Notes: generated by a model from the sequence alone, not told the origin. Positions 1 through 6,706 are shown, counted from the stretch's first letter. The stretch: DNA of 10,170 nucleotides from Cytophagales bacterium (GCA_022360235.1 JAKSDE010000087.1:1-10170); one strand, 5' to 3'. Made by a program: numbers and translations.

Positions 1-206
1 AGGATAAAGACAGGGCTAAAGATCGTTGGTATAGCCGTTTGCGTGCCCCCTACGAGCGCGTATTCTCCCACCAACGCAGGCGGGTCAGCTACCGTGGAAT
101 AGCTAAAAATCAGTTCAGTGAATTCTTCTATGCGTTGTGCTTCAATCTGAAACGTCTGCTGGTGCTCAGTGAGGTTGGTCCTCCCCCCCAACTCCAGCTA
201 GCTTAG
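1..206 (+). CDS. IS5-type transposase, C-terminal part (5' end outside window)
   Basis: The open frame starting at base 3 runs 67 codons to a TAG at 204-206. It contains RAPYERVFSHQ, then VSYRGIAKNQF, then ALCFNLKRL. These match the C-terminal block of IS5-family DDE transposases, which carry a 'RAP.E..F...KR..RYRG..KN' segment and a final 'NLKRL' helix. The catalytic E of the DDE triad is expected just upstream or at the left edge, so activity cannot be judged. The piece looks more GC-rich than its surroundings, which fits acquired DNA. The bases after the stop (207-260) hold two small palindromes (219-228 and 238-250), but I cannot define the terminal inverted repeat because the left end of the element is missing. 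IS subgroup is uncertain. Confidence 0.72.
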   Translation, partial: DKDRAKDRWYSRLRAPYERVFSHQRRRVSYRGIAKNQFSEFFYALCFNLKRLLVLSEVGPPPQLQLA

Positions 207-358
207 GGGATTGGTATGCCTCTTGAGGACTAAAAAAGGTATTTAATACCCTTTAATCCATCAAAAATACAATATATCGCTGAGATCTTTAGAGCGTTGC
301 TCAAAGAAGTAGAGCGAACAGCTTTTTATCTAAAAAAAAGGAAGCTTTTCTACAGTCC
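207..358. other. Spacer downstream of the transposase, no gene seen
   Basis: This stretch lies between the transposase stop and the rsmA tail copy. It contains the palindrome CCTCTTGAGG (219-228) and the near-palindrome GGTATTTAATACC (238-250), the latter flanked by AAA and CTTT. These could belong to the right end of the insertion sequence or to a weak terminator. Together with the rsmA tail copy and the RT fragment, it makes up a gene-free zone of about 600 bp up to 813. An open frame starting with TTG at 297 crosses three unrelated segments and is not believable as a gene. Confidence 0.5.
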
Positions 359-456
359 CTTAATTTACAGCTTACCTCCTATTAACTTTGATATTAATAC
401 GAAATCCGCTAAAGAAAGCTGCTCTGCTCTTTTGTTTACATGGTTAACCCAACTCA
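359..456 (-). pseudogene. Duplicated, decayed 3' end of rsmA
   Basis: Bases 359-456 align to 2003-2101, the last ~30 codons of the intact rsmA and 6 bp beyond its stop, at a constant offset of 1644 until a one-base gap. Only about five substitutions separate the copies. On the minus strand it still reads NKRAEQLSLADFVLISK and ends GGKL-stop, against NKRAEQLSVADFVLISK in the real gene. One T is missing upstream (GTTTAC against GTTTAAC on the plus strand). This breaks the frame just before NKRA, so the piece cannot be a working C-terminus. Similarity stops abruptly on both sides. The copies are in the same orientation and enclose the ankyrin lipoprotein gene and the RT fragment. Confidence 0.88.
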
Positions 457-571
457 CTCTTGCCAAAGTATCGTTTCCCCAGGAAGTCGAGTATTGGCAG
501 ATAAGGGGTATTATGCGCCGGGCAGCGCATTGATCAGGAGGGTTAAAGTCCCTCTGGTGCTCGGATGAGGA

Positions 572-738
572 CAAGGTTGGACAGAGCGCCTGCTTGGCAT
601 CACGACAATTTATGATCGTGTAATGTCAGTAAGCCCTCCTGAACCACTTAGAAGGTATCTTTGAACCGGTATTTGATGAAGCCAGCTTTGGATATCGTCG
701 GAGAAGATGCTAGACTCCATGCAGTATGGAGAAGTGGT
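572..738 (+). pseudogene. Remnant of a group II intron-type reverse transcriptase (LtrA-like)
   Basis: Three frames together give the familiar N-terminal RT block of bacterial group II intron proteins. The first reads ERLLGITTIYDRVM (about 584-624), where the family has 'RpLGIPTi.DRv.Q.A'. The next frame reads Q-stop-ALLNHLEGIFEPVFDEASFGYR, where the family has 'QQAL...LEPIFEP.F...SFGYR'. A further shift reads DARLHAVWRSG (706-738), like the 'DAl..iw.e' helix. The stop is best explained as CAA to TAA, with one-base shifts on either side. The catalytic YADD region and the maturase domain are absent. The preceding bases (about 513-560, ATGCGCCGGGCAGCG onward) could be a scrap of intron domain I RNA, but that is a guess. 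Confidence 0.75.
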
Positions 739-795
739 ACTTGTAAATCAAATCATGTTAATACCTTCAGTATCTCAGCGCAAGCAGCAATTTGA

Positions 796-816
796 TAGAA
801 TCTTTTTAAGATTCTA
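796..816 (-). terminator. Possible weak hairpin at the end of the ankyrin lipoprotein gene
   Basis: A 7-bp perfect inverted repeat (TAGAATC at 796-802, GATTCTA at 810-816) encloses a 7-base A/T loop and overlaps the stop codon of the minus-strand gene. The stem is AT-rich and no T-tract follows it on the minus strand, so termination is only possible, not shown. Confidence 0.25.
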
Positions 817-1890
817 CAGCTCCCTCTCTAGGCATTCTTTTACTGCTATTCTTCCATAACTTTCCGCTCGTTGTAAGGGGGTTTGGCCCTCCTCATTGGT
901 TGCTTGCCTATCTGCACCCTGACTAACAAGGAATTTTACTAAATCTACTACTTTATCACCCTCATTTAGAACTGCTAGGTGCAAAGGAGTATCACCATCC
1001 TCATTTTCTACATTAATACCTGCACCCTCGTCAAGGAGAATTTCTACTAACGCTACTGTTTTATCATCGTCAGCCAAAACTTGAACTGCCAAGTGCAGGG
1101 GCGTATTACCCAAATTATCTGTTGCATTGATAGCTGCTCCTCTCTCCAAGAGAAGCTTTATTATAACTTCTTTCTTATCTTTAGTTTCGTTCATATGTAT
1201 ACCAGCTTCAGCTATTACATGTAAAGGGGTTCTACCATTCCCATCTCTTGCACTGACATCGGCGCCCTTCCTTATTAACCTCATTGCATCTTCATTTCTG
1301 AAGTACCTTAAAGCACTTGTCAACGCTGTCTCAAAATTATGACCGACGCTATCTATTTCTTTTACTACCTCAAAAGTAATGATTTTACGCTGCCTTACCC
1401 CTGAATCATCATAGACTTCTATTAAAACTGTATGCTCCCCTGTCTTACAGGGCTTGTATACTAGTTGTTTTAGAAGGCTATTCCTGCTCTCTGTAACCTG
1501 GATCTCTCCTGCTCCACTTTCACTGATGCACTCCATGGATAAGCTTTTCTCGCTATTATTTACATTGATGTCTATAAATACTGAATCTTTTTCGAGTATA
1601 AACTGCTTTACTGCACCCACTCTTCTTCTTACTGTAGGCCTCTTTGCTACTCCTTTAGTCGTTTTAGTGTATACTTTTACTTCAATAAGTTCTGTTTCTT
1701 CTTCAGATTCTCTTGGCGTTGGGGGTATAGGTACTTGATCTGTATCTGTTTCCCCTTCAGATTCTCTTGGCGTTGAGGGTTTAGGTACTTGAGTATGATC
1801 TCTTCTTTTTTCCTGGCAAGCTGATAATAAGAGCAACGTAAGTAGGTGGCTCAGTAAGGCTAGCTTGAAGATTTTATACAGTTTTATCAT
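814..1890 (-). CDS. Ankyrin-repeat lipoprotein with acidic linker and beta-rich middle domain
   Basis: This 358-residue protein begins with a basic-hydrophobic signal and a lipobox (LLSAC, Cys25), so it is probably exported and lipid-anchored. Residues 34-69 are two copies of an 18-residue acidic, proline-rich unit (QVPKPSTPRESEGETDTD and a variant); the matching DNA repeats every 54 bp. Residues ~70-178 alternate beta-like strands and end in GEHTVLIEVYDDSG..ITFEV, which suggests an Ig-like or similar sandwich; I cannot name the family. Residues ~186-358 hold about five ankyrin repeats, with the hallmark TPLH at 221, 263, 301 and a TPLQ variant at 338. The third and fourth turns carry longer insertions than canonical 33-residue repeats. 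Such proteins are typical of amoeba symbionts and may bind host or envelope proteins; the partner is unknown. The ATG lacks a Shine-Dalgarno, as is normal in Bacteroidota. It sits 118 bp downstream of rsmA on the same strand. Confidence 0.85.
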   Translation of the reverse strand: MIKLYKIFKLALLSHLLTLLLLSACQEKRRDHTQVPKPSTPRESEGETDTDQVPIPPTPRESEEETELIEVKVYTKTTKGVAKRPTVRRRVGAVKQFILEKDSVFIDINVNNSEKSLSMECISESGAGEIQVTESRNSLLKQLVYKPCKTGEHTVLIEVYDDSGVRQRKIITFEVVKEIDSVGHNFETALTSALRYFRNEDAMRLIRKGADVSARDGNGRTPLHVIAEAGIHMNETKDKKEVIIKLLLERGAAINATDNLGNTPLHLAVQVLADDDKTVALVEILLDEGAGINVENEDGDTPLHLAVLNEGDKVVDLVKFLVSQGADRQATNEEGQTPLQRAESYGRIAVKECLEREL

Positions 1891-2008
1891 CGTTGTCTAA
1901 ATTTATATTTCTTATGTTAAACTTTTATGTAAGTGCTAAACGCGTTCATCCTCCCTAAAGAAATTGTCACCTTGCTGCGTAAAGCAGGTTGCGGGCAATA
2001 TACTTAAT

Positions 2009-2791
2009 TTACAGCTTACCTCCTGTTAACTTTGATATTAATACGAAATCCGCTACAGAAAGTTGCTCTGCCCTTTTGTTTAACATGGCTAACCCAACCA
2101 CTTCGAGGGGGAGTTTGAAATGCTTTAAAGCATTTCTTAGTATTTTTCTGCGGTTTTGAAAGCCTGCTTTCACCAGTTGGAAGAAAATTGCTTCATTACA
2201 ATCCAGTTGCTTAACCGTATTTCTTTGCAACCTTACTACAGCCGATTGCACCTGGGGGGGAGGGATAAATACATGAGGCGCTACTGTAAAGAGATACTCA
2301 ATGTTATAGAAGGCTTGTAATAAAACACTAGGAATACCATACGTTTTACTACCAGGCTTGGCTGTAATTCTTTCAGCCACTTCTTTTTGAATCATGCAAA
2401 CCACTTCATGAACCTTATGCCGGTAATCCATAATTTTAAAAAAGATTTGAGAAGAAATGTTATAAGGAAAGTTACCAATGATCGCAATCGACTGGTTTTT
2501 CCATAAGCTGTCAAGATCGAGTTGCAAGAAGTCGTGTGCTATAATATTTTTATTGAGTGAACCATACGTCTCTCTTAGATAGGCTACCAATTCAGGATCG
2601 ACCTCCACTAAGTAAAGCACATGAGATGTTTTTTGAACGAGCCATTCGGTCAAAACTCCCCTACCAGGGCCTACTTCCAATATCGTCTGATAATGGTCAG
2701 CAAAACTTAATGCATTCACGATGTTTTGCGCAATATTTTTGTCCTTCAAAAAATGCTGTCCGAGATATTTCTTTGGTTTGACTTTAGCCAT
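2009..2791 (-). CDS. rsmA: 16S rRNA dimethyladenosine transferase RsmA/KsgA
   Basis: RsmA transfers four methyl groups from SAM to two adjacent adenines in the 3' terminal hairpin of 16S rRNA (A1518/A1519 in E. coli numbering) late in small-subunit assembly. The 260-residue length is typical. The N-terminus KKYLGQHFLKD (7-17) is diagnostic. SAM motif I is EVGPGRG (39-45), the acidic ribose-binding segment is VEVDPEL (62-68), and the catalytic motif IV is NFPYNISS (107-114), where many relatives have NLPY. The IQKEVAERI and FIPPPQVQSAVV segments and a helical C-terminal domain follow. The start ATG gives the usual family N-terminus. The gene is divergent from pdxA with a 100-bp spacer and is upstream of, and co-directional with, the ankyrin lipoprotein gene. 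Its last ~30 codons are duplicated at 359-456. Confidence 0.96.
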   Translation of the reverse strand: MAKVKPKKYLGQHFLKDKNIAQNIVNALSFADHYQTILEVGPGRGVLTEWLVQKTSHVLYLVEVDPELVAYLRETYGSLNKNIIAHDFLQLDLDSLWKNQSIAIIGNFPYNISSQIFFKIMDYRHKVHEVVCMIQKEVAERITAKPGSKTYGIPSVLLQAFYNIEYLFTVAPHVFIPPPQVQSAVVRLQRNTVKQLDCNEAIFFQLVKAGFQNRRKILRNALKHFKLPLEVVGLAMLNKRAEQLSVADFVLISKLTGGKL

Positions 2792-2891
2792 TTAGGAAAT
2801 AAACACTAAACTTGCAGCAAGTAAAATAAGAGGATAACAAGCGATTACTAGCCTCTTAATACTATTATCTATTTCTACAAACAGATTAAAA
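2792..2891. promoter_or_regulatory. Divergent spacer between rsmA and pdxA with an inverted repeat
   Basis: Promoters for both genes must lie here or within the neighbouring coding ends. A perfect 7-bp inverted repeat, TAAGAGG (2827-2833) and CCTCTTA (2852-2858), with an 18-bp spacer sits near the middle and could be an operator or a cruciform. I see no clear Bacteroidota -7 box (TAnnTTTG) on either strand, and no Shine-Dalgarno before either ATG. Confidence 0.3.
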
Positions 2892-3902
2892 ATGCAAGTG
2901 CAAGATAGCAAACCTACCATTGGCATTACCCTGGGTAACTACAATGGTATTGGGCCTACAGTAATCATTAAAGCATTAGCTAACGATAGTATACTTAAAT
3001 ACTTCACCCCTGTTATCTATGGTGCTCCCCACGCTATCTCCTATTATCGAGACGCCCTTAATACTACCTTCCATTATTTCCAAGCCGCGTCTATCCAAGC
3101 TACTCGTCCCCACAAAGTCAATATTATTCAGTGTAGTCCCGAGGAGCCTTCTATAGTGCCCGGTAAAATTACAGAAGTTGCTGCCAAACATGCCTTACAA
3201 GCCCTACAAAAGGCCACAGAAGATTTAAAAAGCAAGCAATTAGACGCTATTGTCACTGCACCTATCCATCAACAAAGTATGAAAGTACAAAGATTTAAAT
3301 TTACGAGCCATACTAAATTTTTTCAAAAAAACTGGGGGGCTAAAGACTGCTTGAAGCTTATGGTAGCAGAAGAACTCCGAATTGGCATAGTGACTAGTCA
3401 TGTACCCCTCCAGAAAGTAGCTCAACGAGTTACTAAAGGACGCTTGGAAAGTACAATTCACCTACTTCACACATCACTTCAAAATGACTTTGGCATTTCG
3501 AAACCCCAAATAGCTGTACTAGGCCTTAATCCCCATGCAGGCGAAGAAGGCCTAGTAGGAAAAGAAGAACAAAATATAATAAGCCCCGTGATCAATGCCT
3601 GGAAAGAAAAGGGAAAACTTATTTTTGGCCCCTACGCTGCAGATAGCTTCTTCGGAAAAATGCTCTATCGAAAATTTGATGGTGTATTAGCTATGTATCA
3701 CGACCAGGGCCTGATTCCTTTTAAAACACTAGCTTTTGAAAGAGGTGTCAACTTTACAGCAGGTCTGCCTATTATCCACACTTCACCTGACCATGGAGCC
3801 GCTTTTGAGCTTGCTGCAAAAAACCAAGCAGACGAGTGCTCTATGCGCGCAGCCCTATTTTTAGCGTTAGAGGTGATTAAACAGAGAGTTCTTGGTTCCT
3901 AG
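2892..3902 (+). CDS. pdxA: 4-hydroxythreonine-4-phosphate dehydrogenase PdxA
   Basis: PdxA oxidises 4-phosphohydroxy-L-threonine with NAD(P)+ in the DXP-dependent route to pyridoxal phosphate; PdxJ uses the product. At 336 residues the length is normal. The metal-binding histidines are all present: H170 (VTSHVPL), H215 (LNPHAGE) and H270 (MYHDQG). The phosphate/substrate site is SHTKFF (139-144), and the signature GVNFTAGLP followed by HTSPDHGAAFELA (285-307) is intact. The N-terminal loop, usually GDP.GIGPE, reads GNYNGIGPT here, which is a divergent but recognisable variant. In E. coli pdxA and ksgA are co-transcribed; here they are neighbours but divergent. No pdxJ is visible in the window. 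The stop codon lies inside a heptamer-repeat array (3887-3914). Confidence 0.95.
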   Translation: MQVQDSKPTIGITLGNYNGIGPTVIIKALANDSILKYFTPVIYGAPHAISYYRDALNTTFHYFQAASIQATRPHKVNIIQCSPEEPSIVPGKITEVAAKHALQALQKATEDLKSKQLDAIVTAPIHQQSMKVQRFKFTSHTKFFQKNWGAKDCLKLMVAEELRIGIVTSHVPLQKVAQRVTKGRLESTIHLLHTSLQNDFGISKPQIAVLGLNPHAGEEGLVGKEEQNIISPVINAWKEKGKLIFGPYAADSFFGKMLYRKFDGVLAMYHDQGLIPFKTLAFERGVNFTAGLPIIHTSPDHGAAFELAAKNQADECSMRAALFLALEVIKQRVLGS

Positions 3903-3914
3903 TTCTGAGTTAGT
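3887..3914 (+). repeat. Heptamer array 1 across the pdxA stop codon
   Basis: Four consecutive 7-bp units read AGTTCTT, GGTTCCT, AGTTCTG and AGTTAGT. The pdxA stop (TAG, 3900-3902) falls across units two and three, so the array encodes the last residues of PdxA. Similar arrays occur at 6521-6548 and, inverted, at 6732-6759. They resemble the short tandem heptanucleotide repeats described in some bacterial genomes; the function is unknown. Confidence 0.7.
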
Positions 3915-4172
3915 ACCCCAACCCCTGATGTTGTTGAGAGGGACGAGATTGCTACCTTAAAATTTGGTGCGGAAGATGCGTGATAAACATTAATTTTTCA
4001 CTTTACAAAAGCTTCCCTATCTTTAAAGCGCACTCGACGCCATAGTGGCTGACAATCAACCTAGTTGACGAATAGCGTAACGCTATGTGCTCAAAAAATA
4101 AAATTTTTGTTATTTCTAATTTTTAGTCTCAGTCGTATACTGCCGCCACTGGCTAATGTAGCGCTTAAGCAT

Positions 4173-4189
4173 AGCTGAAAATTTTGCTT
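4173..4189. repeat. Short dispersed repeat, copy 1 (AGCTGAAAATTTTGCTT)
   Basis: AGCTGAAAATTTTGCTT here recurs at 8778-8795 with one extra A. A preceding CGCYTAA stretch is also shared loosely, which extends the similarity to about 27 bp. The core is a near-palindrome built around AAAATTTT. Both copies lie in spacers downstream of genes. Confidence 0.45.
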
Positions 4190-4208
4190 TTGAAGGATCA
4201 AGAGGTGC

Positions 4209-4248
4209 TTTCGCTTAACGCTTGCACTAGCGTCAAGAGAGAGCGAAA
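4209..4248. promoter_or_regulatory. Nested hairpin upstream of crtB
   Basis: An outer 7-bp stem, TTTCGCT (4209-4215) with AGCGAAA (4242-4248), can close over an inner stem, CTTAACGCT (4214-4222) with AGCGTCAAG (4229-4237). The inner stem is 9 bp with one mismatch and a 6-base loop; it overlaps the outer stem by two bases, so the two compete or interdigitate. The structure ends 84 bp before the crtB start and may be an operator, an RNA leader structure or a terminator remnant. No regulator is encoded nearby. Confidence 0.35.
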
Positions 4249-4332
4249 TAGTACTTTATCGTTTTTACCCATCGAATGCGAGTTAACTTTAAAGTCAGGC
4301 GTAAACACATAACTTCAGCAATTATTTTTCTC

Positions 4333-5169
4333 ATGAAAGTTATTTATGATCGTATCTCTACACAATGTAGCAAGATTATCACTCAGGCATACACCAATTC
4401 TTTCTCGCTTGGAATTAAATGTCTTCATCCCCAATACCATAACCCTATTTATGCGATCTATAGCTTTTTTAGACTAGGGGATGAGATTGTAGATAGCTTT
4501 CATGATTATCCTAAAAAAAAACTTTTAGAAGAATACAAAAAGGCTACTTATGAAGCTATTGAGCAAAAAATCAGTCTGAACCCTATTCTCAACAACTTCC
4601 AACAGGTTGTTCATGCCTATCAGGTAGAACATTCGCTGATTGATATATTTTTCGATAGCATGGCCATGGATTTGACACGTCGTACCTACACCCAAGACAC
4701 GCTTGAAAAGTACATATTAGGTTCAGCAGAGGTGGTAGGGCTCATGTGTTTAAAAATTTTTTGTGAAAATGATGAGGAAAAGTATCGTCAACTAAAACCC
4801 TATGCCATGAAACTGAGTAGTGCTTTTCAAAAGATTAATTTTCTGAGAGACTTGCATACCGATTATAAACAGCTTGGAAGAACTTACTTCCCCCACATCA
4901 ATTTTGAGCAGTTTAGTGACACAGACAAGCGTAAAATAGAAGAAGAAGTAGGAGAAGATTTTAAGGAAGCCCTCATTGGTATCAAAATGCTTCCCCGTAA
5001 GGTAAAATTTGGCGTCTATTTAGCTTACAAATACTATAAACGGCTTTTACAAAAAATTCGTAAAACACCCAGTAGCAAAGTCTTATATCAGCGAATCCGC
5101 ATTCCTAGTTACCAAAAGTATGCAATGATTTTCAGTGTAAGCCTACGATATAATCTTAGCCTTTTATAA
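4333..5169 (+). CDS. crtB: Phytoene synthase (squalene/phytoene synthase family)
   Basis: The family condenses two prenyl diphosphates; CrtB makes 15-cis-phytoene from two geranylgeranyl diphosphates, the first committed step of C40 carotenoid synthesis, at the membrane surface. From the ATG at 4333 the protein has 278 residues and starts MKVIYDRIS, matching Bacteroidota CrtB, so I prefer it to the ATG at 4276, which would add 19 unlikely residues. Both Mg-diphosphate motifs are present: DEIVD (50-54, after YAIYSFFRLG) and DLHTD (173-177, inside NFLRDLHTDYKQLGRTYFP). SAEVVGLMCL (131-140) is also typical. No crtI desaturase or other carotenoid gene is in the window, so the end product is unknown. 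It lies 13 bp upstream of phr and is probably co-transcribed with it. A related squalene-forming activity cannot be ruled out. Confidence 0.9.
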   Translation: MKVIYDRISTQCSKIITQAYTNSFSLGIKCLHPQYHNPIYAIYSFFRLGDEIVDSFHDYPKKKLLEEYKKATYEAIEQKISLNPILNNFQQVVHAYQVEHSLIDIFFDSMAMDLTRRTYTQDTLEKYILGSAEVVGLMCLKIFCENDEEKYRQLKPYAMKLSSAFQKINFLRDLHTDYKQLGRTYFPHINFEQFSDTDKRKIEEEVGEDFKEALIGIKMLPRKVKFGVYLAYKYYKRLLQKIRKTPSSKVLYQRIRIPSYQKYAMIFSVSLRYNLSLL

Positions 5170-5182
5170 ATCTTGGTTACCC

Positions 5183-6529
5183 ATGAGGCAGTTAGAAAAT
5201 GTAAGCATCCCAACACCCGTCATCCTCTTTTGGTTGAGAAGAGATTTAAGGTTAGAAGATAATCATGGACTCTACCAAGCTTTAAAGCATCATGAAAATG
5301 TCTTACCTATCTTTATTTTTGACAGAAACATCCTTGACAAGCTAGACAACCCCAAAGACCAAAGGGTACGTTTTATTTATCAACAAATTCAATTAATCCA
5401 GAAAAAGCTAGCACAACTCGGTAGCTCGCTATTAGTAAGTTACGGAAAGCCTGTAGCGATCTTCCACGCATTAATTAAAAGATTAAAAATCAAGGCAGTT
5501 TATACCAACCATGATTATGAGCCCTATGCCATTCAACGTGACCAAGAAATCGCTACGCTTTTACAAGCGCATCAGATTTCTTTTCATACCTTCAAAGATC
5601 AAGTAATCTTTGAAAAAAATGAGGTGATGAAAGACAACGGTTTGCCTTACACCGTCTTTACTCCTTACATGAAAAAGTGGAAAGCTGTATTCAAGCCCTC
5701 TTTCGTCAATCGTTTTGAGACTAGCTCCTATTTTAAAAACTTTCTCAAAATCAAACCATTGCCCCTCATGACCCTAAAAGAGATGGGGTTTCAAGCAAGC
5801 CATGATGATTTCCCACCTAAGCAAATTGACGTAGCACGCATCCAACAATATGACCAACAAAGGGACCTACCTGCTCTTCATGGTACGAGTCGACTTAGTG
5901 TACACCTTCGTTTTGGTACCATCAGTATCAGAGAAGTCACACATGTTGCACTTACCTACAACGAGGTCTGGCTCAATGAACTTATCTGGCGCAATTTCTA
6001 TATGATGATCCTGTGGCACTTCCCCCATGTGGTGGAACATGCTTTTAAACCTGCCTATGACAATATTGCATGGATCAATAACGAAGAGCACTTTCAGGCA
6101 TGGTGTGTAGGGCGTACCGGCTATCCTATCGTTGATGCAGGTATGCATGAACTCAATGAAACGGGTTATATGCACAACCGCCTTCGAATGATTACCGCTA
6201 GTTTTTTGACAAAGCATCTACTCATCGATTGGCGGTGGGGGGAAGCTTATTTTGCTAAAAAACTATTAGATTACGAACTTGCTTCTAATAATGGTGGCTG
6301 GCAATGGGCAGCAGGTTCCGGATGTGATGCAGCTCCTTATTTTCGTATCTTTAACCCGCATCTACAAACTCAAAAGTTTGACCCCGAACTGAAGTACATC
6401 ACGCGATGGAATCCTCGCTTTCAAGAACTTACTTATCCTAAGCCTATAGTCAAGTACAAGTTTGCGCGTGAAAGAGCCCTGAAGACCTATGAGAAAGCCC
6501 TATCCATAAAAGCCAATATTAGTTCTTAG
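5183..6529 (+). CDS. phr: Deoxyribodipyrimidine photolyase (CPD photolyase)
   Basis: This flavoenzyme uses blue light to split cyclobutane pyrimidine dimers in DNA. The 448 residues cover the whole class I enzyme. The N-terminal antenna domain begins VILFWLRRDLRLEDN (13-27), and E113 in DYEPYA is near the position that binds the folate antenna in E. coli. The FAD domain has GTSRLS (234-239), ELIWRNFY (266-273) and the signature LASNNGGWQWAAGSG (366-380) followed by CDAAPYFRIFNP. By spacing against E. coli (W306/W359/W382), the electron-transfer tryptophans are W297, W350 and W373, and the flavin-tuning Asn is N369, so the enzyme looks functional. No Met lies between crtB and the chosen ATG. 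The stop (6527-6529) is inside heptamer array 2. Confidence 0.95.
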   Translation: MRQLENVSIPTPVILFWLRRDLRLEDNHGLYQALKHHENVLPIFIFDRNILDKLDNPKDQRVRFIYQQIQLIQKKLAQLGSSLLVSYGKPVAIFHALIKRLKIKAVYTNHDYEPYAIQRDQEIATLLQAHQISFHTFKDQVIFEKNEVMKDNGLPYTVFTPYMKKWKAVFKPSFVNRFETSSYFKNFLKIKPLPLMTLKEMGFQASHDDFPPKQIDVARIQQYDQQRDLPALHGTSRLSVHLRFGTISIREVTHVALTYNEVWLNELIWRNFYMMILWHFPHVVEHAFKPAYDNIAWINNEEHFQAWCVGRTGYPIVDAGMHELNETGYMHNRLRMITASFLTKHLLIDWRWGEAYFAKKLLDYELASNNGGWQWAAGSGCDAAPYFRIFNPHLQTQKFDPELKYITRWNPRFQELTYPKPIVKYKFARERALKTYEKALSIKANISS

Positions 6530-6548
6530 CTTCGAGTTCTTAGTTACG
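6521..6548 (+). repeat. Heptamer array 2 across the phr stop codon
   Basis: Four 7-bp units read AGTTCTT, AGCTTCG, AGTTCTT and AGTTACG; a degenerate AGCAAAG may be a fifth. The photolyase stop TAG (6527-6529) lies at the first unit junction, so the array encodes the final Ser-Ser. It has the same orientation as array 1 and is opposite to array 3, 183 bp downstream. Confidence 0.65.
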
Positions 6549-6680
6549 AGCAAAGCTCCTAGAGAAAAAATTGATGAAGCGCTGTAAGTAGCATCCGTTT
6601 TACTATTGAATCAACTCCTTAATAATAGGTTTTACCTGATAGAATCAGGAAGTTCAGAAGGCAACACAATGTGAGCCATT

Positions 6681-6706
6681 ACAGGGTGGAGTTTTACCCT
6701 GTTTTC
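6681..6706 (+). terminator. Likely intrinsic terminator after crtB-phr
   Basis: A perfect 7-bp stem, ACAGGGT (6681-6687) with ACCCTGT (6696-6702), has an 8-base loop and runs directly into TTTT (6702-6705). It lies about 150 bp after the photolyase stop. A second GC-rich hairpin, CCTCCT/AGGAGG with a GAG loop (6714-6728), follows without a T-tract, and a third, CCTGAT/ATCAGG (6635-6649), precedes it. Confidence 0.5.

Larger units (their letters stand above)
3903..4332. other. 430-bp spacer between pdxA and crtB, rich in hairpins
   Basis: No convincing gene is present. After the heptamer array, the segment contains two adjacent small hairpins, TCAAC/GTTGA (4056-4068) and ATAGCG/CGCTAT (4072-4086), then an A/T hairpin CAAAAA/TTTTTG (4092-4109). 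Next come a short repeat shared with the region after the second ankyrin gene (4173-4189) and a nested hairpin (4209-4248). Some may act as the pdxA terminator or crtB leader. I find no exact TAnnTTTG promoter box on the plus strand. Confidence 0.5.

Noticed and set aside
297..533. Open frame starting with TTG on the plus strand
   Set aside because: It crosses the rsmA tail copy antisense and unrelated flanks, has no recognisable motif and needs a rare start.
365..574. Minus-strand open frame of 69 codons ending GGKL
   Set aside because: Only its last ~23 residues are meaningful, and those are the duplicated rsmA tail; the rest is read from unrelated DNA. Reported as a pseudogene fragment instead.
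3915..3985. Short plus-strand reading PDVVERDEIATLKFGAEDA-stop after pdxA
   Set aside because: It looks somewhat protein-like but is too short, has no start codon and resembles no family I know; it could be chance.
4276..4332. Upstream ATG extending crtB by 19 residues
   Set aside because: The extension is basic and unlike family members, while the ATG at 4333 gives the normal Bacteroidota CrtB N-terminus.
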